DNA of 64,000 bases from Argyresthia goedartella. Lineage: Eukaryota > Arthropoda > Insecta > Lepidoptera > Argyresthiidae. The translations under genes were made by a program, and so were the position numbers. Below are positions 42,745 to 54,661 of the stretch, piece by piece. The stretch lies in assembly GCA_949825045.1 (NCBI GenBank), contig OX463807.1:39452749-39516748 (forward strand), read 5' to 3'. Below the pieces are notes generated by a model. The model had not been told where the DNA came from and made no database searches. It worked only from the letters and a program-made list of their open reading frames with translations. Numbering within the stretch: position 1 is the stretch's first letter; every line of letters begins with the position of its first letter.

Positions 42745-43860
42745 AAATGCAAGAAAATATTTTGTTCGTCGTTCAGTGCTTCTCAAGGGAATTGATGATT
42801 TGTTGTCGGCAGATTTGATAGACGTTATTTCATTGAAAATTTACAATAAAGGTTATACGTTTATTCTTGTCGTAATTGATTGCTTCTAGAAATATGCATG
42901 GGTTGTACCTGTTAAAACTAAATCTAAACAAGACATATGTCAAGTCTTCGCAAGAATCTTGGAGAAAATTAGAAGACAACCAAATAATCTACAAACAAAT
43001 ATGGGAACTGAATTCTACAACGATGAATTCAAAAAACTAATGAAAACATACAAAATAAATCACTATTCTACATATTCATTTAAAAAGCGGTGGCAGGGTG
43101 GTGTCCAAGAGGAGGCCAAAGATTGGTCGGCAGACCATCCGCCAGATGGTCCGACGATGTGGCGAGGGTGGCAGGAAAGCAATGGACGCGGAATGCGTAG
43201 GACCGTTCTGAATGGTGTGTTTATGAGGAAGCCTATACCCAACAGTGGGTTGGTCCCCTGAGAGGCTGATGATGATGATGATGATGATGATGATTCAAAA
43301 AAGCATCTAAATCGAAAGATTAATCAGAACATTAAAAGCCCATCTCTATAAGATTTTTTCTCTTAAAGGTTTACAAGTGGATAGGTGAATTAGAAAGTCT
43401 AGTTCACTCTACATACATCATGAAAAACATCGCATTATGCAAGAGGAGCCTGCAAAAGTAACAAAGTTAAATGCAAGCAAAGTATTAGACAATATAAAAA
43501 AGTTCCAGAGTTAAAACTAATCACGATAAGAAAACTAAATTTTGCGTTGGCGATAACGTAAGAATAAGTAAATACAAAAGCTGTTAGAAAAAGGCTATAC
43601 GCCTAATTGGTCGGCTGAAATATTTGTTATCAATAACGTAAACAACACTATTCCTGTAACTTATTTGATTGAAGATAGCCGTCGTCAACCAATTTTAGGA
43701 TGCTTTTAACGATCAAGAACTCCACAAGACCAAATATCCTAATGTATATTTAATTGAAGAAGTCATCAGAAAAAAAGGAAATAAGTTTGTTTGTAAAATG
43801 GTTAGGTTTAGATGAAACTCAAAATAGTTGGATTGATAAAAAGGCAATAGTATAAACTTT
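42745..43860 (+). pseudogene. Polinton retroviral-like integrase with chromodomain, broken
   Basis: The core reads DDLLSADLIDVISLKIYNKG (first Asp), ILVVIDCF followed by a TAG, then AWVVPVKTKSKQD and NLQTNMGTEFYNDEF. In the last motif the second catalytic Asp appears replaced by Asn (QTN for QTD). The region of the catalytic Glu is split by an RTE fragment (43089-43297). Beyond it are frameshifted C-terminal pieces, including NVYLIEEVIRKKGNKF, the beginning of the chromodomain at about 43738-43850. The integrase inserts the element. At least four lesions are visible. Confidence 0.8.
43089..43297 (+). mobile_element. RTE-type LINE 3' end inserted in the integrase
   Basis: The RTE ORF2 C-terminus is readable only loosely (RWQGGVQEEAKDWSADHPPD..., MRRTVLNGVFMRKPI), followed by a (GATGAT)n tail at 43267-43293. 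The target duplication AAAAAGC stands at 43082-43088 and 43298-43304. Only the last ~200 bp of the LINE were inserted. Confidence 0.75.
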
Positions 43861-43881
43861 GACCTTAGTCTAATATCAGAA

Positions 43882-44379
43882 GTGCATGGCGGAGGTCTTG
43901 TTAACAGATTGATAAATAATTTACCGATAGATTTACACCTACCTGGCTATAATTATTGTGGTCCTGGAACAAAGCTGGTGATGCGACTAGCACGCGGAGA
44001 TAAGGGCATCAATCTATTGGATAACGCATGTATGCATCACGACATAGCGTATACGAAATTCTCGGATTTAGAAAACCGACATAAAGCTGATTTGGATTTA
44101 CTGAATATGACAAAACAGAGACTACGATCAAAAGATGCTAAGCGTGGTGAAAAGATAGCTTCTTGGTTGGTTAATAAAGTCATGAAGACAAAATTTAAAA
44201 CCGGGTCTGGGGTACGAAATTATAAAGCTGTGGTATCTAAAATAAAAGATCGTCTTCAGAAATTGAAACCAAAAAATAGTAATAGTGCTATTAAAGTTCC
44301 TTATGCAGTCGCCAAAAAGTTAATTGATCCAGATAAAGTTAAAGTCAAAGTCAAAGTACTTTATTACTGTAGATATTAA
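43882..44379 (+). pseudogene. Parvovirus-type phospholipase A2-like domain protein of the Polinton
   Basis: The reading includes the calcium-loop motif LPGYNYCGPGTKL and the catalytic helix with the His-Asp pair DNACMHHDIAY, as in the PLA2 domain of parvovirus VP1 and its insect relatives. A basic Lys-rich region follows (residues about 75-150). The frame ends at 44379 in low-complexity VKVKVKV text next to a LINE insertion. The probable C-terminal half is found at 45491-45756. Such enzymes let virions pass endosomal membranes; a capsid-linked role here is inferred. The active-site residues look intact. Confidence 0.75.
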
Positions 44380-44393
44380 CTTAAACTTACCAA

Positions 44394-45492
44394 ACGTAAT
44401 TTTTTACGTCTTCTCAACAGCGGACCACTGTGGGAGAAGAAGGGCGTAGAAACTCCCACAGATTGATTTTTAGATTTCTTTTTAAAAATTGCTTATGCTA
44501 AACTAATACAAAATATAATATTTAAACATTATCATTATTAATAAGCAGGAATAAATAATTACAAAATTATTAACAGCAAGGTCTGTGTTGAGCCAGATTA
44601 ACCCCATACAGTCCCATCATTTAAGTAATCTTGAACATTGTAATATCCCTTTTTCGACAAAGTTGCTTTAACATGGTTTTTAAATTGCTCAAATGGAAAT
44701 ATTAAGATCTCCAGAGGTATCTTGTTGTAGTAGAGAATGCATTAACCCTTGAAAGAATTGCTAACCTTCGCGAGTCTAAATCGGGGCGCACATAGTCTGT
44801 GATTATTTCTCAGGTTAACATTACAGCTATCGCTAAGTTTGGAAAATTTTGTAAGGTTCTTGCGTACATGCCTAGCGACTTGCCTAGCGACCTAAATTGA
44901 CTAAATTGACTAGCGACTGTTAGTATGTAATTTTTTTTAAAAAGCTCTCTTAAGGAATCTGTTCGTTTTAAATAATAAATTGCTCAAATAGCTCTTTTCT
45001 GTAAAATAAAAATAGTTTGAATATCCGCTGCATTCCCCCACAACAAGATACCACAGGACATCACACTATGAAAGTAACTAAAATATACTAGCCTAGATGT
45101 AGCCACATCCGTGCTTTGTCTGATGTTCCTAACAGCGTAAGCCGCAGAAATTAATTTACCAGCCAATTTATCTATGTGGGGTCCCTACTGCAATTTGCTA
45201 GCAATGGTTATTCCAAGAAACTTCATATCATTTACTCATTCTAACGTGCTGTTGTCTAACACTAAACAGGTCTCAACTTGCCTGACATTTGGAAGTGAGA
45301 ATTTGATACACTTGGTTTTACCAGCGTTTAAAAATAAATTATTAACTGTGAACCAAGTCAAGGTTAAATACAATATACCATTGACATCATCAAAATCTCC
45401 TTTTTGTCTTTCAATTTTGAAGACCATTGAAGAATCATCAGCAAACAACACTAAGTCAGTTAATATCTCCACCATGATACCAAACACAACTT
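44394..45492 (-). mobile_element. 5'-truncated LINE inserted in the PLA2-like gene
   Basis: Minus strand. RT palm reading LVLFADDSSMVFKIERQKG (catalytic FADD) and VRQVETCLVLDNSTLE at 45487-45236, then a frameshift and SAAYAVRNIRQSTDVATSRL VYFSYFHSVMSCGILLWGN at 45166-44984. The C-terminal region and 3' UTR continue to about 44394. No endonuclease. Confidence 0.8.
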
Positions 45493-45756
45493 AAGGATAC
45501 CACGAATTATTCCCCTCCCTAAAAGAGGAGGATTTGTTCCTTTAATACCTATCTTTACTGGGTTGTCTGCTTTATGAAGTCTTGCTGGAGGGGCAGCGGG
45601 AATAGCAAAAAGCGTTAATGATTATAAAGCTGCTCAAGAAAGATTGCGAGTGTCAAAACGTCATAATCAAAAGATGGAATCAATTTCAGTGGGTCAAGGC
45701 TTATACATCAAACCTTACAAAAAAGGTAGTGGGTTGGTTATTAAATCAAAAAATTA
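45491..45756 (+). pseudogene. Minor-capsid-like C-terminal half of the PLA2-like Polinton protein
   Basis: The reading RIPRIIPLPKRGGFVPLIPI with a hydrophobic stretch (FVPLIPIFTGLSAL), a TGA, then GGAAGIAKSVNDYKAAQERL RVSKRHN and a basic GLYIKPYKKGSGL end before the stop at 45754-45756. In related elements this follows the PLA2-like domain in one protein (family memory), so the LINE at 44394-45492 probably split one gene. Confidence 0.6.
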
Positions 45757-46125
45757 ATAAACAGGCTGCCTAAGCGTGCTCTGACCAATTTATATATCAT
45801 CGAATATGCTAAAGAAATACCATATTTCCGCAAGAAAACTAAGAAGTATAGAATGTGGTATTATAAATTAAGACAATTAGCACAATACACACTGGGTAGC
45901 CTACATAAAACTGAAAGACTATTATAAATATTTTGATAGTTTTGGAAACTTGAAGCCACCGGTAGAAGTTGTGAAATATCTCAATACTCCTAATTTGTAT
46001 TACAATTATACTGGATATCAGACTAATGATAGTGTGAACTGTGGACATGTATGTTTAAAGTCATTGGAAGATTTTTGGAATAAACATATATATGAGCGTA
46101 TGTGTTTATTTTCACCATTATTAAA
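45757..46125 (+). pseudogene. Adenain-like cysteine protease of the Polinton, frameshifted
   Basis: The N-terminal reading LPKRALTNLYIIEYAKEIPYF is followed by frame changes. The catalytic region then reads in one frame: THWVAY (His, near 45886), YFDSFGN (Asp) and NCGHVCLKSL (Cys, near 46037). This is the His/Asp/Cys order of the adenovirus-type virion maturation protease that Polintons encode. The substrate would be capsid precursors. Confidence 0.75.
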
Positions 46126-46276
46126 ATGTCATTCACCCTGTCAATAACAGGCAATACGTCGCTTTTAATAACGAATTATTCTCCTACATCACAACTAGAG
46201 GGAGAATATGAGTGCGCTCTGCTATACCTATCCACCTTCAATTCAATTCCAAACGTTGATATTATAAATAACAAGT
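46126..46276 (+). pseudogene. Polinton capsid-like protein, N-terminal piece
   Basis: The ATG at 46126 opens SFTLSITGNTSLLITNYSP, then GEYECALLYLSTFNSIPNVD and NNKFY, the typical opening of a conserved Polinton capsid-associated protein (family memory). It is cut at 46276 by the (TTTA)n tail of LINE B. The second half is at 59165-59505. Confidence 0.7.
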
Positions 46277-46277
46277 T

Positions 46278-46308
<31 letters not shown>

Positions 46309-47028
46309 TTCAATAGTTTAGAAAGAAAGAAAGAATATCAATTTATTCGGACTACGCCATAACACACACAACATAAAATACACGATAATTTTGAGAGGAC
46401 AAGAAAAAAAGTGAAACATACAATTGAAGGAGAAAGTAATAACACCCAATATCGCAGACAATAATATACACACGCGTCACAAAAGTAAAAGTACATACCA
46501 CATAGTAACTTATATGTATAGTACATACACAAGACAACAAGAAATAAATAAAAGCAAAATACAATTTTGTAGCGACGAGTAGACAGTAACGTCGTGAAGT
46601 GTGTGCCTAGGCGGCGAATAGGTTCCGACTCAGCATGTGCCACAGAACCTGCAAGAGGTCCTGCAACGCTGGTATTCTGTCGGCACCTTATCAAGGAGGA
46701 GAAGGTAAAGGGTGGGTGTTAATAAACTACTTTTTATTAAAACTGCATATATAATTGATATGAAAATAAATAAACTATAGGAAAAAAATAGGAAAATTTA
46801 GTGGATGGATAAGCTAAGTAGGAGACGAATTGACATCAGAAATATAATTATAATTAATAAATAATACATTAAAAAACACTAATTGCATAAATAGTTGAGA
46901 GTATAAGGGATATTAAATATTGTATACTATCGGTTGTTCAGTGACTTAACCGATTCACATACGTACATTAAAAAGACTTAGCTTTAAGATAATATAACTA
47001 GCAAACGCGGGGATTCACTGGGGCAGAA

Positions 47029-47808
47029 TCAGGCATCTGACTTCTTCAGGTGCAGAAGGTGTTTTCTACATGCAAGTTTGAAACTGGCAATAGAATTGAG
47101 AACTCGGATTGGTGGTGGCAGGTTGTTCCAACACTTCGTCGCCAGATACCTGAAACTGCCCCGAAAAGCAGCTGATCGATGTCGAGGGATTGTTAAAATG
47201 CTGGTTGTAGTCCTGTTGATGTAGTGACGAGATACCCGCCATTTAAGCTTTTCAAATAAATACTCAGGTGTTTGTTGCCTTATCACACCAAATAAGAGGG
47301 AGGCAAGATGTAGTTGCAGCCTACCATTGATATTGAGCATGTTGGCCTTGTTCAGGTAAGGAGTAATGTGACTACGAGAAGGGATGGTAAAACAGAACCT
47401 GGCGCATGCGTTCTGAACTCTTTGCAGCAACCGGTGAGTGCGTTTGAGCAAACAGGGCCCGTATACTGTAATGCCATAATTTAATTTTGAGAGAACCAAT
47501 GACTCACACAGTAGTATGCGCATTTGTTCGCTCAGATAATTTCGGATCCTATACAATATATTTAGTCTATAGAAACAGTTTTTGACTACGTCAAGAACAT
47601 GCTTCTCGAAACGCAATTGGTTATCCATGATAATACCAAGATTTCGGGCCTCACATACACGTTCAATAGGGACACCTGCAATAGTTACTTGTGGATTTAG
47701 GTTAGTAAATGTCTCTATCTGATTTTTTGACCCTAATATCATGTATTTGGACTTAATAGGATTTAAGACCAAGGCGTTCCTCGTAGACCAGTTGTTCACT
47801 CTATCCAA
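47029..47808 (-). pseudogene. LINE B ORF2 C-terminal region
   Basis: Open frame with RT thumb and downstream motifs: NNWSTRNALVLNPIKSKYMI LG, ARNLGIIMDNQLRFEKHV, RTHRLLQRVQNACARFCF and CWNNLPPPIRVLNSIASFK. It follows the deletion junction that removed the YADD segment. Confidence 0.88.
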
Positions 47809-48959
47809 GTCTGACTAAGATAGGTTTGAAACCATCGCACCGCGGCAACATCAAAGCCGTAGTAGCTCAGCTTGGACAGCAACAGACTAACATTGATCGA
47901 GTCGAAGGCTCTAGAATAATCCAGGAGTGTAAGGATTGTTCCATTTCCGGAGTCCTGCGCCGCGAGTATGTTGTCAACAACATCAAGAAGGGCTGATGTT
48001 GTGCTCCTTTTCTTTCTAAATCCTGATTGAAATTTGGGCAGAATAGATATTTTTTCAGCATACAAGACGACCTGCTTGTAAACGACTTTCTCCAAAATCT
48101 TAGACAAAAAGGGAAGTATGCTAATTGGACGTAAATCCGATACGGTTTGAGGATCACTAGTTTTTGGAAAAGGTCGTATAATGGCATTTTTCCAAGGGGT
48201 CGGAAAGGTGCTGGTAGAAATCGATCTGTTAATTATTTCAGTGATTATTTTAAGAGTGTGTGGTAGCGTCAGAGTTATCATGCTCATGGTAATGTTATCC
48301 GATCCACAGGAGTCAGATCCCATTGCACAAATGATCTTTCCGATGTCGTACTCGCTAATAGAATGAAGCTGGAAAACAGCCGGACTATGTCTATGAAATT
48401 CGAAGAAAGAAAGATCCGATATTGTTACAGAGTTGTCCCCAGGAACATTAATAAAGTGTGCATTCATTTCATCGGATTTAGCGAAGTTATCAGGGATATC
48501 TATGGATTTCTTAACGTTAGGTACTGCAGTTTCTCTTAGATTTTTCCACAACAGTTTAGGTTTATTTATGTTTCTGTTTATGTGGTGTTCAAAATAAGCT
48601 TTTTTTTCTGCGTACAAACTGGCATTCGCAAAATGCTTCAAAAATTTGTACTCTTGGCGATGAGCAGGCAATTTTGACACTTTGTAGGTCTTGTGAGCAT
48701 TATCCCGGAGGTGCATTATGTGCCGTAAATTACTTGTGAGCCAAGGCATAGTTTTCTCTTTAATGGTGGTTATTTTTATGGGTGCATGTTTATCAAATAA
48801 TTCCAGGACTGTTACTTCAAACGCTCTAAGTATGTCATCAACGTTTTCGTGCTCCAGAGCAGAATCCCAGTTAATTTTATGCAGGTCAATGTCAAACGAC
48901 TGCAGGTTTATATTTTTGATCGGCCTGTACAGAACTTTACGTGGTATATATTTCTCCCT
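47796..48959 (-). pseudogene. LINE B reverse transcriptase lacking the catalytic YADD segment
   Basis: In frame with the endonuclease apart from the TAA at 48960. The connector (PRKVLYRPIKNINLQSFDID) leads to RT motifs: FPTPWKNAIIRPFPKTSDPQ, LRPISILPFLSKILEKVVY, FQSGFRKKRSTTSALLDVVD and LLDYSRAFDSINVSLLLSKL. After WFQTYLS the sequence jumps directly to the region after the YADD box, with a frameshift. So GVPQGS and YADD are both missing and the enzyme cannot be active. Confidence 0.88.
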
Positions 48960-49709
48960 TTAAACCTTTATTGTAACAGTTACAAACGCGTGTGCACCGA
49001 GGTCAGGAATATGATCCACACAGACTTGAGTTACACCGGAATTAGTGCAGAAAAGGTCTATAAGCGTTGCGCTGGTATCGGTGAAATGTGTTGGCTCGGC
49101 TACATAATTTGTTAACTTAGTATAGTCAAGGAATTGCTGCAACTTATGTGTCATAGCATTCCCCGGACCATGCAAATCAATATTAAAGTCACCAGTTAAT
49201 ACAATGCGGTCGAACTTTGAAAACGTAGATATTGAGTCAGTCAGTGCGTCCAAAAAGTCATCCATAGCCATCCACTGAGGACGATAGGCAGTTCCGACTA
49301 TGATTTTTATTGATTTAATATTCAAAGAAAGCCACATTTGCTCGACTTTGAACTCAGATATCGGATGAGGGTAGATTTTTGCTTTCATACCTAACTTAAT
49401 GTAAAAAGCAATACCTCCACTTCGCGCGCGTCTAACCTCCATTGAGCGAGCTACATGGCGCAGTCTGTATCCGGGCACTGTCGGCGCGCGCCCCACCTCC
49501 CCGTCCCGGAGCCAAGTTTCGTTAATAGCTACAATATCGGGCGATCTTTGCAACATAGCTACCGTGAACTCATCATGCCCAGTATTCAGCGAGCCCGCGT
49601 TCCAGAGTGAAATTTTAATTAGTTTATTGCTAAGCTCTGTTGTAAATAGCAGTATGGATATAATGTGAGTCGGTATAAGTCGTCGGAAGAAAGGATATAA
49701 TACGTACAA
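48960..49709 (-). pseudogene. LINE B APE endonuclease
   Basis: Endonuclease/exonuclease/phosphatase fold motifs: ISLWNAGSLN, VAINETWL, SGGIAFYIKLGM, AYRPQW, VLTGDFNIDLHG, ATLIDLFCTN and LGAHAFV, the latter in the place of the SDH-P motif. It nicks target DNA for target-primed reverse transcription. It ends at a TAA (48960-48962); the RT follows in the same frame. Confidence 0.85.
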
Positions 49710-50056
49710 AAGTAAAACGGTAGTGCGTAAGCAAAGGAATGCGGCGAGAATAGTGAATGAAGTGTATCGGTTCGCTCCCAGAAACCAGTTTCATGCGAGT
49801 AATCACCTCATTCGCCGCCGCGTACACACACAGCAGTACGTCTACGGCTCGAAATAAGTAAAATACGGTGATGGCAAACCAAATAGACATATTCGTGTAA
49901 AAAATTATATAACTTGAGGGTGAATCGAATCCGTGAGTGTTTACAAAATGACATACTATAAAAACACATAAGAAGACAGTGGATACAATGATATGAGTGC
50001 AAATTATAATAAAACAAAGTGAGCAAGGATGTAAGTATCGCAATATTACTTGCTCA

Positions 50057-50270
50057 TTAGGCGTTGATAGGACTTGAGTAATTGCCAAAAACACGGTCAA
50101 GATCAGCTTCGCATCGGATATAGCAGATCTTAGAGGTTTTAGTTAGCCTGGCTTGGACAAGACCATCCCTGGTCCAGATAAACTGCCACTGCTTTCCTAC
50201 TTCGCGAGCTTTGGCAAATAGCACTCGGTTTTCTTTAGTCAGTCGTTCATTGACATGCAACTTCTGAGGT
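50057..50270 (-). pseudogene. LINE B ORF1 C-terminal piece
   Basis: The reading KLHVNERLTKENRVLFAKAR and QWQFIWTRDGLVQARLTK matches the C-terminal domain (baculovirus FP-like) of insect LINE ORF1 proteins. Its upstream half is at 57988-58470, with LINE A in between. Confidence 0.8.
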
Positions 50271-50699
50271 GTATACAAATACAAAAATACAAAATACAAA
50301 AAGCTTTATTCACCAACAAACTTAATTTTAGATTACAAGTTGATTAGGGCTTCCTTTTAAGTAAAAAATACCTGTACCAGGAAGCCCCGCTCTTCCATAT
50401 CTGGGTAACATTATGTTAAGCATGTGGATAGCAATCCATACATCTTTTGATTTTGAGTAGGTAAAGTTAATTTTAATTTATATCTAAGTTTATATAAGTT
50501 TGACTTCAATGCGACGTAATAAAATTAAAAGAATTTGTTGAAACTGCTTAGGTACCTACATTGATGTAACAAAACTAGTAGATGTTGAAACTACTTAGGT
50601 ACCTACATTGTTATTCAAATAAAAATAAAAATATAAAATAATGTAAATATTCTAGGCTATTCACTTTCATCTTTGTGTGTTAGTGTGAGGAAGGTTGTG

Positions 50700-50816
<117 letters not shown>

Positions 50817-50930
50817 GTGTATGTGTTGGGTAGGGGTGTGAGTGTGTGGATATGGCTGTCTGAGGGTGTGGATTTGTAGTGTGTACATACACATGTACAA
50901 ATTTGGGTTGCCACTTTAAGAGTTGATTTC

Positions 50931-52615
50931 TCATTTTGTTTTATTTCTGATTAGAACTTCTGTTTCATCATAATTTTTTTCCATTAGCCAATCAGTTATT
51001 AGTTTTTTACAGTGATAGAATGTCATCGGAAATATGTTAAGTTCTTTATTTGCCAAGTTGTATAGTAGCGATGATTGGTTTTTATACTGCCTGTAGGCGT
51101 ATTCTGTGCTCACTATGTGTGCAGGGGCTACATTGTGTTTTCTTCTTTTAATTGTTAAATTAGGATCAAATTCCAGCTTTCTGTGTAGTTTCATTATAAT
51201 GTTAAGTATATAAAGCTTCCTTACTGTCAGTTCCTTACAGGATTGATAGAGTTCGTTTGTGGGAAATAAGCGAGATTTGAAGTACATGATTTTTAGAAGT
51301 GATCTCTGGGCTCTTTCTATCTCTATAAATTTTGTTTTAATGGCACCTCCCCAGACAGGAATACAATATATTATCACGGATTGAACTAGAGAGACATAAA
51401 TTTTACTTAGAATCTGTTTTGTAGCAATGTGTCGTAGTATTTTAAAAACCCAGGTTAGCTTGCGTATTCTACCTATAATAAGATCTATGTGTAACTTCCA
51501 GGTCAATGTTTGGTCAAGTATAACACCAAGATATTTTATGTGTGACACCTTGTTTATCACAGGGCAAGAGCATGGGAAGTCGTCGTTCAGACAGTTTGTG
51601 GACTCATGAATTTTTATATAAAAGTCAGTTTCAGGTTGAGTTTTGACAGTTGTTGTAAAGCAGATATAATTTGTTTTAGAGGAATTTAACGTGAGGAGGT
51701 TACGCTTTAACCAGTTACCTATTCTAGAAAGACCAGTTTCTGTCATCTCCTTGACCTCACTCCAGGAGCTTCCTGTGAAAACAATAGCTGTGTCGTCTGC
51801 GTAAGTGAATATCTGGCCATTATTTACTTTCATGTTACACAAATCGTTAATATATATTAGAAAGAGTGTCGGGCCCAGGACACTTCCTTGTGGCACACCA
51901 TAGGATATAGAAGTCTCCTCACTAATATAAGGGCCTATTTTAACACGCTGGGTTCTATCATGTAGGTAGCTAGTTAGTAAATCAAGCGGATTACCCCGTA
52001 TGCCAATATTTTCTAGTTTCTGGACAAGAATGGAGCCTGAGACGGTATCGAAAGCCTTTTTTAAATCCAGAAAGACTGTAAGGCATTTTTTCTGTTTGTC
52101 AACATTTTCCACAATAAGTGAGGTCAAAGAGATGACAGCGTCTTCAGTTGATAAACTTTGTCGGAAGCCATACTGCTTCTCAGAGAGGATGTTGTACGCA
52201 TTCAAATATTTAAGTAGTCTATTATTTATTATTTTTTCTAAAATTTTTGAGATAGATGGCAGGACTGAGATTGGCCGGTAGTTTGTGCAATCGTCTTTGT
52301 CACCTTCCTTATAGACAGGGGTGATAATCGATTTTTTCAGGACTGTAGGAAACAAACCTTTATCAAAACAAAGATTTACTAGATGGGAGATAATTGGGAC
52401 AACAAGCCTATTTGCCATGTTGAGGAATTTGACCGTAATACCATCCCACCCCGGGGCACTATCAGCTTTAAGGCTCACAAGAACGGAGTGCACTTCACTT
52501 GGATCTGTTTCAAGAAGTACAAAAGATTGCAGTTGAGGGTCAGGTAAGATCTGTTCGTTGTTTATAGCCCTGCTTTGAATGTCCTCAGCCAGATTCCTTC
52601 CTATGGTTGACTGAC
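50931..52615 (-). pseudogene. LINE A ORF2 reverse transcriptase
   Basis: Complete RT: SAPGWDGITVKFLNM, NYRPISVLPSISKILEKI, QYGFRQSLSTEDAV, LTVFLDLKKAFDTVSG, SYGVPQGSVLGPTLFLIY, catalytic FTYADDTAIVF, HIKYLGVILDQTLTWKLHI and VIIYCIPVWGGA, ending NKTK at 50931. It is separated from the endonuclease by one frameshift near 52615-52625; otherwise no stop in 520 codons. Jockey/CR1 type. Confidence 0.92.
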
Positions 52616-52618
52616 AAA

Positions 52619-53860
52619 TCAGGAGATGAATGAGAGTTTAGCAAGCTTGTATTTTGGGTTTTTTTTTGGTTTGAATTTTGTCATGTTGTTTATAGTATTC
52701 CACATAGATTTTGGGTTTTTTGTAGATTTATCTAGTAATTCTCTGTCGTATCTGCGTTTTAATTTCTTTATTAGATTATTACAAAAATTTCGGTATCTTC
52801 TGAATGTTATCCTCAGAATTTCATTATCAGGGTCAGAACTTAATTTACGCTGCATTTTGTTTCTATTTCTGATGCATCTTAGTATGCCTTGAGATATCCA
52901 GGGTTTAATTGTTCTTTTGCTTTTAGGAATATGGATTTGCTTTGTATTTTCTTGAAGAGACTCAGTTAGTTTTTCTATAAGTTTAGTTGCCACGATATTA
53001 GGATCCTTTTGTAGAATTAGGTCCGAAAGACCTTTGCTCTCAAGACTTGTGAGTGCATTTTCGTATGTAATGACTGTTTTCCATTTTTTTACAGTTTTGG
53101 TACTGTTTGATAGTTTTAGCAGAGTTAACAAGTGATCTGTGACAGAAGTATTTAAAACTGCGATAAAAGCTGACTTAGAAACCCTGTCTATTTTCAAAAT
53201 AAAATGTTCCAGGCAGTTTTCTTCTCTAGTAGGGAAATAATGGCCGGGTAATAGTCCATGATTAATTAATGTATCTAAGTAGCTTAGTCTATTTTTCTTG
53301 TCTTGAGATCGTTCATTTTGTTTAGGAATAATATTAATATTTATATCGCCAGCTATTACAATATTTTTATGGGCCTCAATTGAGTCTAGGTGTTTGCTAA
53401 GGGAGTCTAAAAATGACTCAGCATCTTCGTTCGAAGGTGAACGGTAAATTCCCAAGATAACGATATTATTCAAATTTATTTGCAAGCATGACGCCCCAGC
53501 AAGAGTTATTTCCACAACATTAACTGCATGGTTATTTTTGACATATACTACAACCCCATCATTTTGGTTCAGTTGATTGGTCGTAGAAAAAGCCATGTAA
53601 TTATGGATATCGGGTACGGTTTTGTTTGGGTTAAGTCTACATTCTGTAAGGATCATAATATCAATTTCAACATTAAGGTCTGTTATAGTTATTTGCAAAT
53701 CTTCAAGATTACTATAGATGCTTCTTATGTTTTGTTGGATAATAGTTAAATCGGTGTTTTGGAAACGCTCCACAGAACGTAAGTCATCTGAAGTGCATTG
53801 AATTGAATGTGCAGTTTCAGCGTCATCTATATCTTTTATAATGTCTAGGGGATTAAGCAT
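52619..53860 (-). pseudogene. LINE A ORF2 APE endonuclease and linker
   Basis: The ATG at 53860 starts MLNPLDIIKDIDDAETAHS. Endonuclease motifs follow: IIQQNIRSIYSN, IMILTECRLN, VVVYVKNNH, GIYRSPSNED, VIAGDININI, CLEHFILK and SVTDHLL. The linker KRTIKPWISQGILRCIRNRN precedes RT. The frame ends at 52619 only because of the single frameshift into RT. Confidence 0.9.
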
Positions 53861-53909
53861 TATAAGCTAAGTTAATTCTGTGATTCGTTTCCGTGTAGTA
53901 TGTGTGAAG

Positions 53910-54205
53910 TTTGAAATTGGAGTACAATCGGCAAAGAAGTTCGGTTTGCAGGGCACACAAATGCCACTCTTTGTGTGCGTAACGTTGCGACACGAATCGC
54001 TGACTTGAATGTGTGTGCGTTACATTGGTCGTCACAGCACAGTCACAGATATTATAATACTGTCTGAGCATACAATCACTATGTGTCTTCGTTGAATATA
54101 AGACTAGTTTTTACCGCTTCCTACAGAGTGGACGATAGCCCAACGGGTTAGATGCCAGACTAATGACTTTGAGGTATTGAGTTCGATCCTCTATCAAGGA
54201 GGGAA
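53910..54205. repeat. Left arm of a ~290-bp inverted repeat
   Basis: Contains AAGAAGTTCGGTTTGCAGGG CACACAAA, TTTGTGTGCGTAACGTTGC and, at the inner end, a tRNA-like segment with B-box-like GAGTTCGATCC (54179-54189). It pairs with 56010-56300. Confidence 0.7.
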
Positions 54206-54278
54206 AAAGCATGGTGATGTTTTTTTTTAGATACTTTTTTTAATTATTATTGATCAGACCAAATATTTATTCTAGATT

Positions 54279-54390
54279 AAGGGCCGGTTTCACCACTGCT
54301 GATGAAGCCTATCTGCCAGTTAAACTTAGATTTTTGTATGGCGTTATTTGACAGATAGGCTTTATCAGCATGTGGTGAAACCAGCCTTAT
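54279..54390. mobile_element. Short fold-back MITE
   Basis: GGGCCGGTTTCACCACTGCT GATGAAGCCTATCTG is inverted at the other end (read in reverse as GGCTGGTTTCACCACATGCT GATAAAGCCTATCTG) with about 35-bp imperfect arms. GGTTTCACCA-type MITEs are common in insects. Confidence 0.8.
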
Positions 54391-54661
54391 TTTTTTCATA
54401 ATAAAACAAAATTATATTTCGTCCTAATAATAATTTATTACTAGTTTGTTATAATAAACTACACTTAATTTACTTATTTTAGTTTTAGTCAGACAAGGAC
54501 AGATGTCGCAGTTGATGATATATAAGCTATGAATCAACATGCTAAGCAATTAGAAATTATGTGATAACTTCTAACCTGAAGTAGCAATAACATCATAGAC
54601 ATATAAATCACCTTATCTTATGATAACACAAAGCTTTCACATATTAATGGTTATGTTTTAT
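54391..54661. other. 3' flank of the Tc1-like transposase
   Basis: AT-rich. It should include the 3' end and TIR of the transposon, but I found no convincing inverted match on the other side of the gene. Confidence 0.35.

Larger units (their letters stand above)
46276..50271 (-). mobile_element. LINE B, 3' part
   Basis: Minus-strand LINE whose tail is the (TTTA)n run at 46277-46312 on the plus strand. It contains the ORF1 C-terminus (50270-50057), ORF2 endonuclease, RT and C-terminus, then a 3' UTR of about 750 bp. The upstream part continues at 57972-58470 beyond LINE A. Confidence 0.85.

Noticed and set aside
46338..46694. 118-codon minus-strand hydrophobic frame
   Set aside because: It lies in the LINE B 3' UTR; the hydrophobic text comes from AT-rich DNA and no family features are visible.
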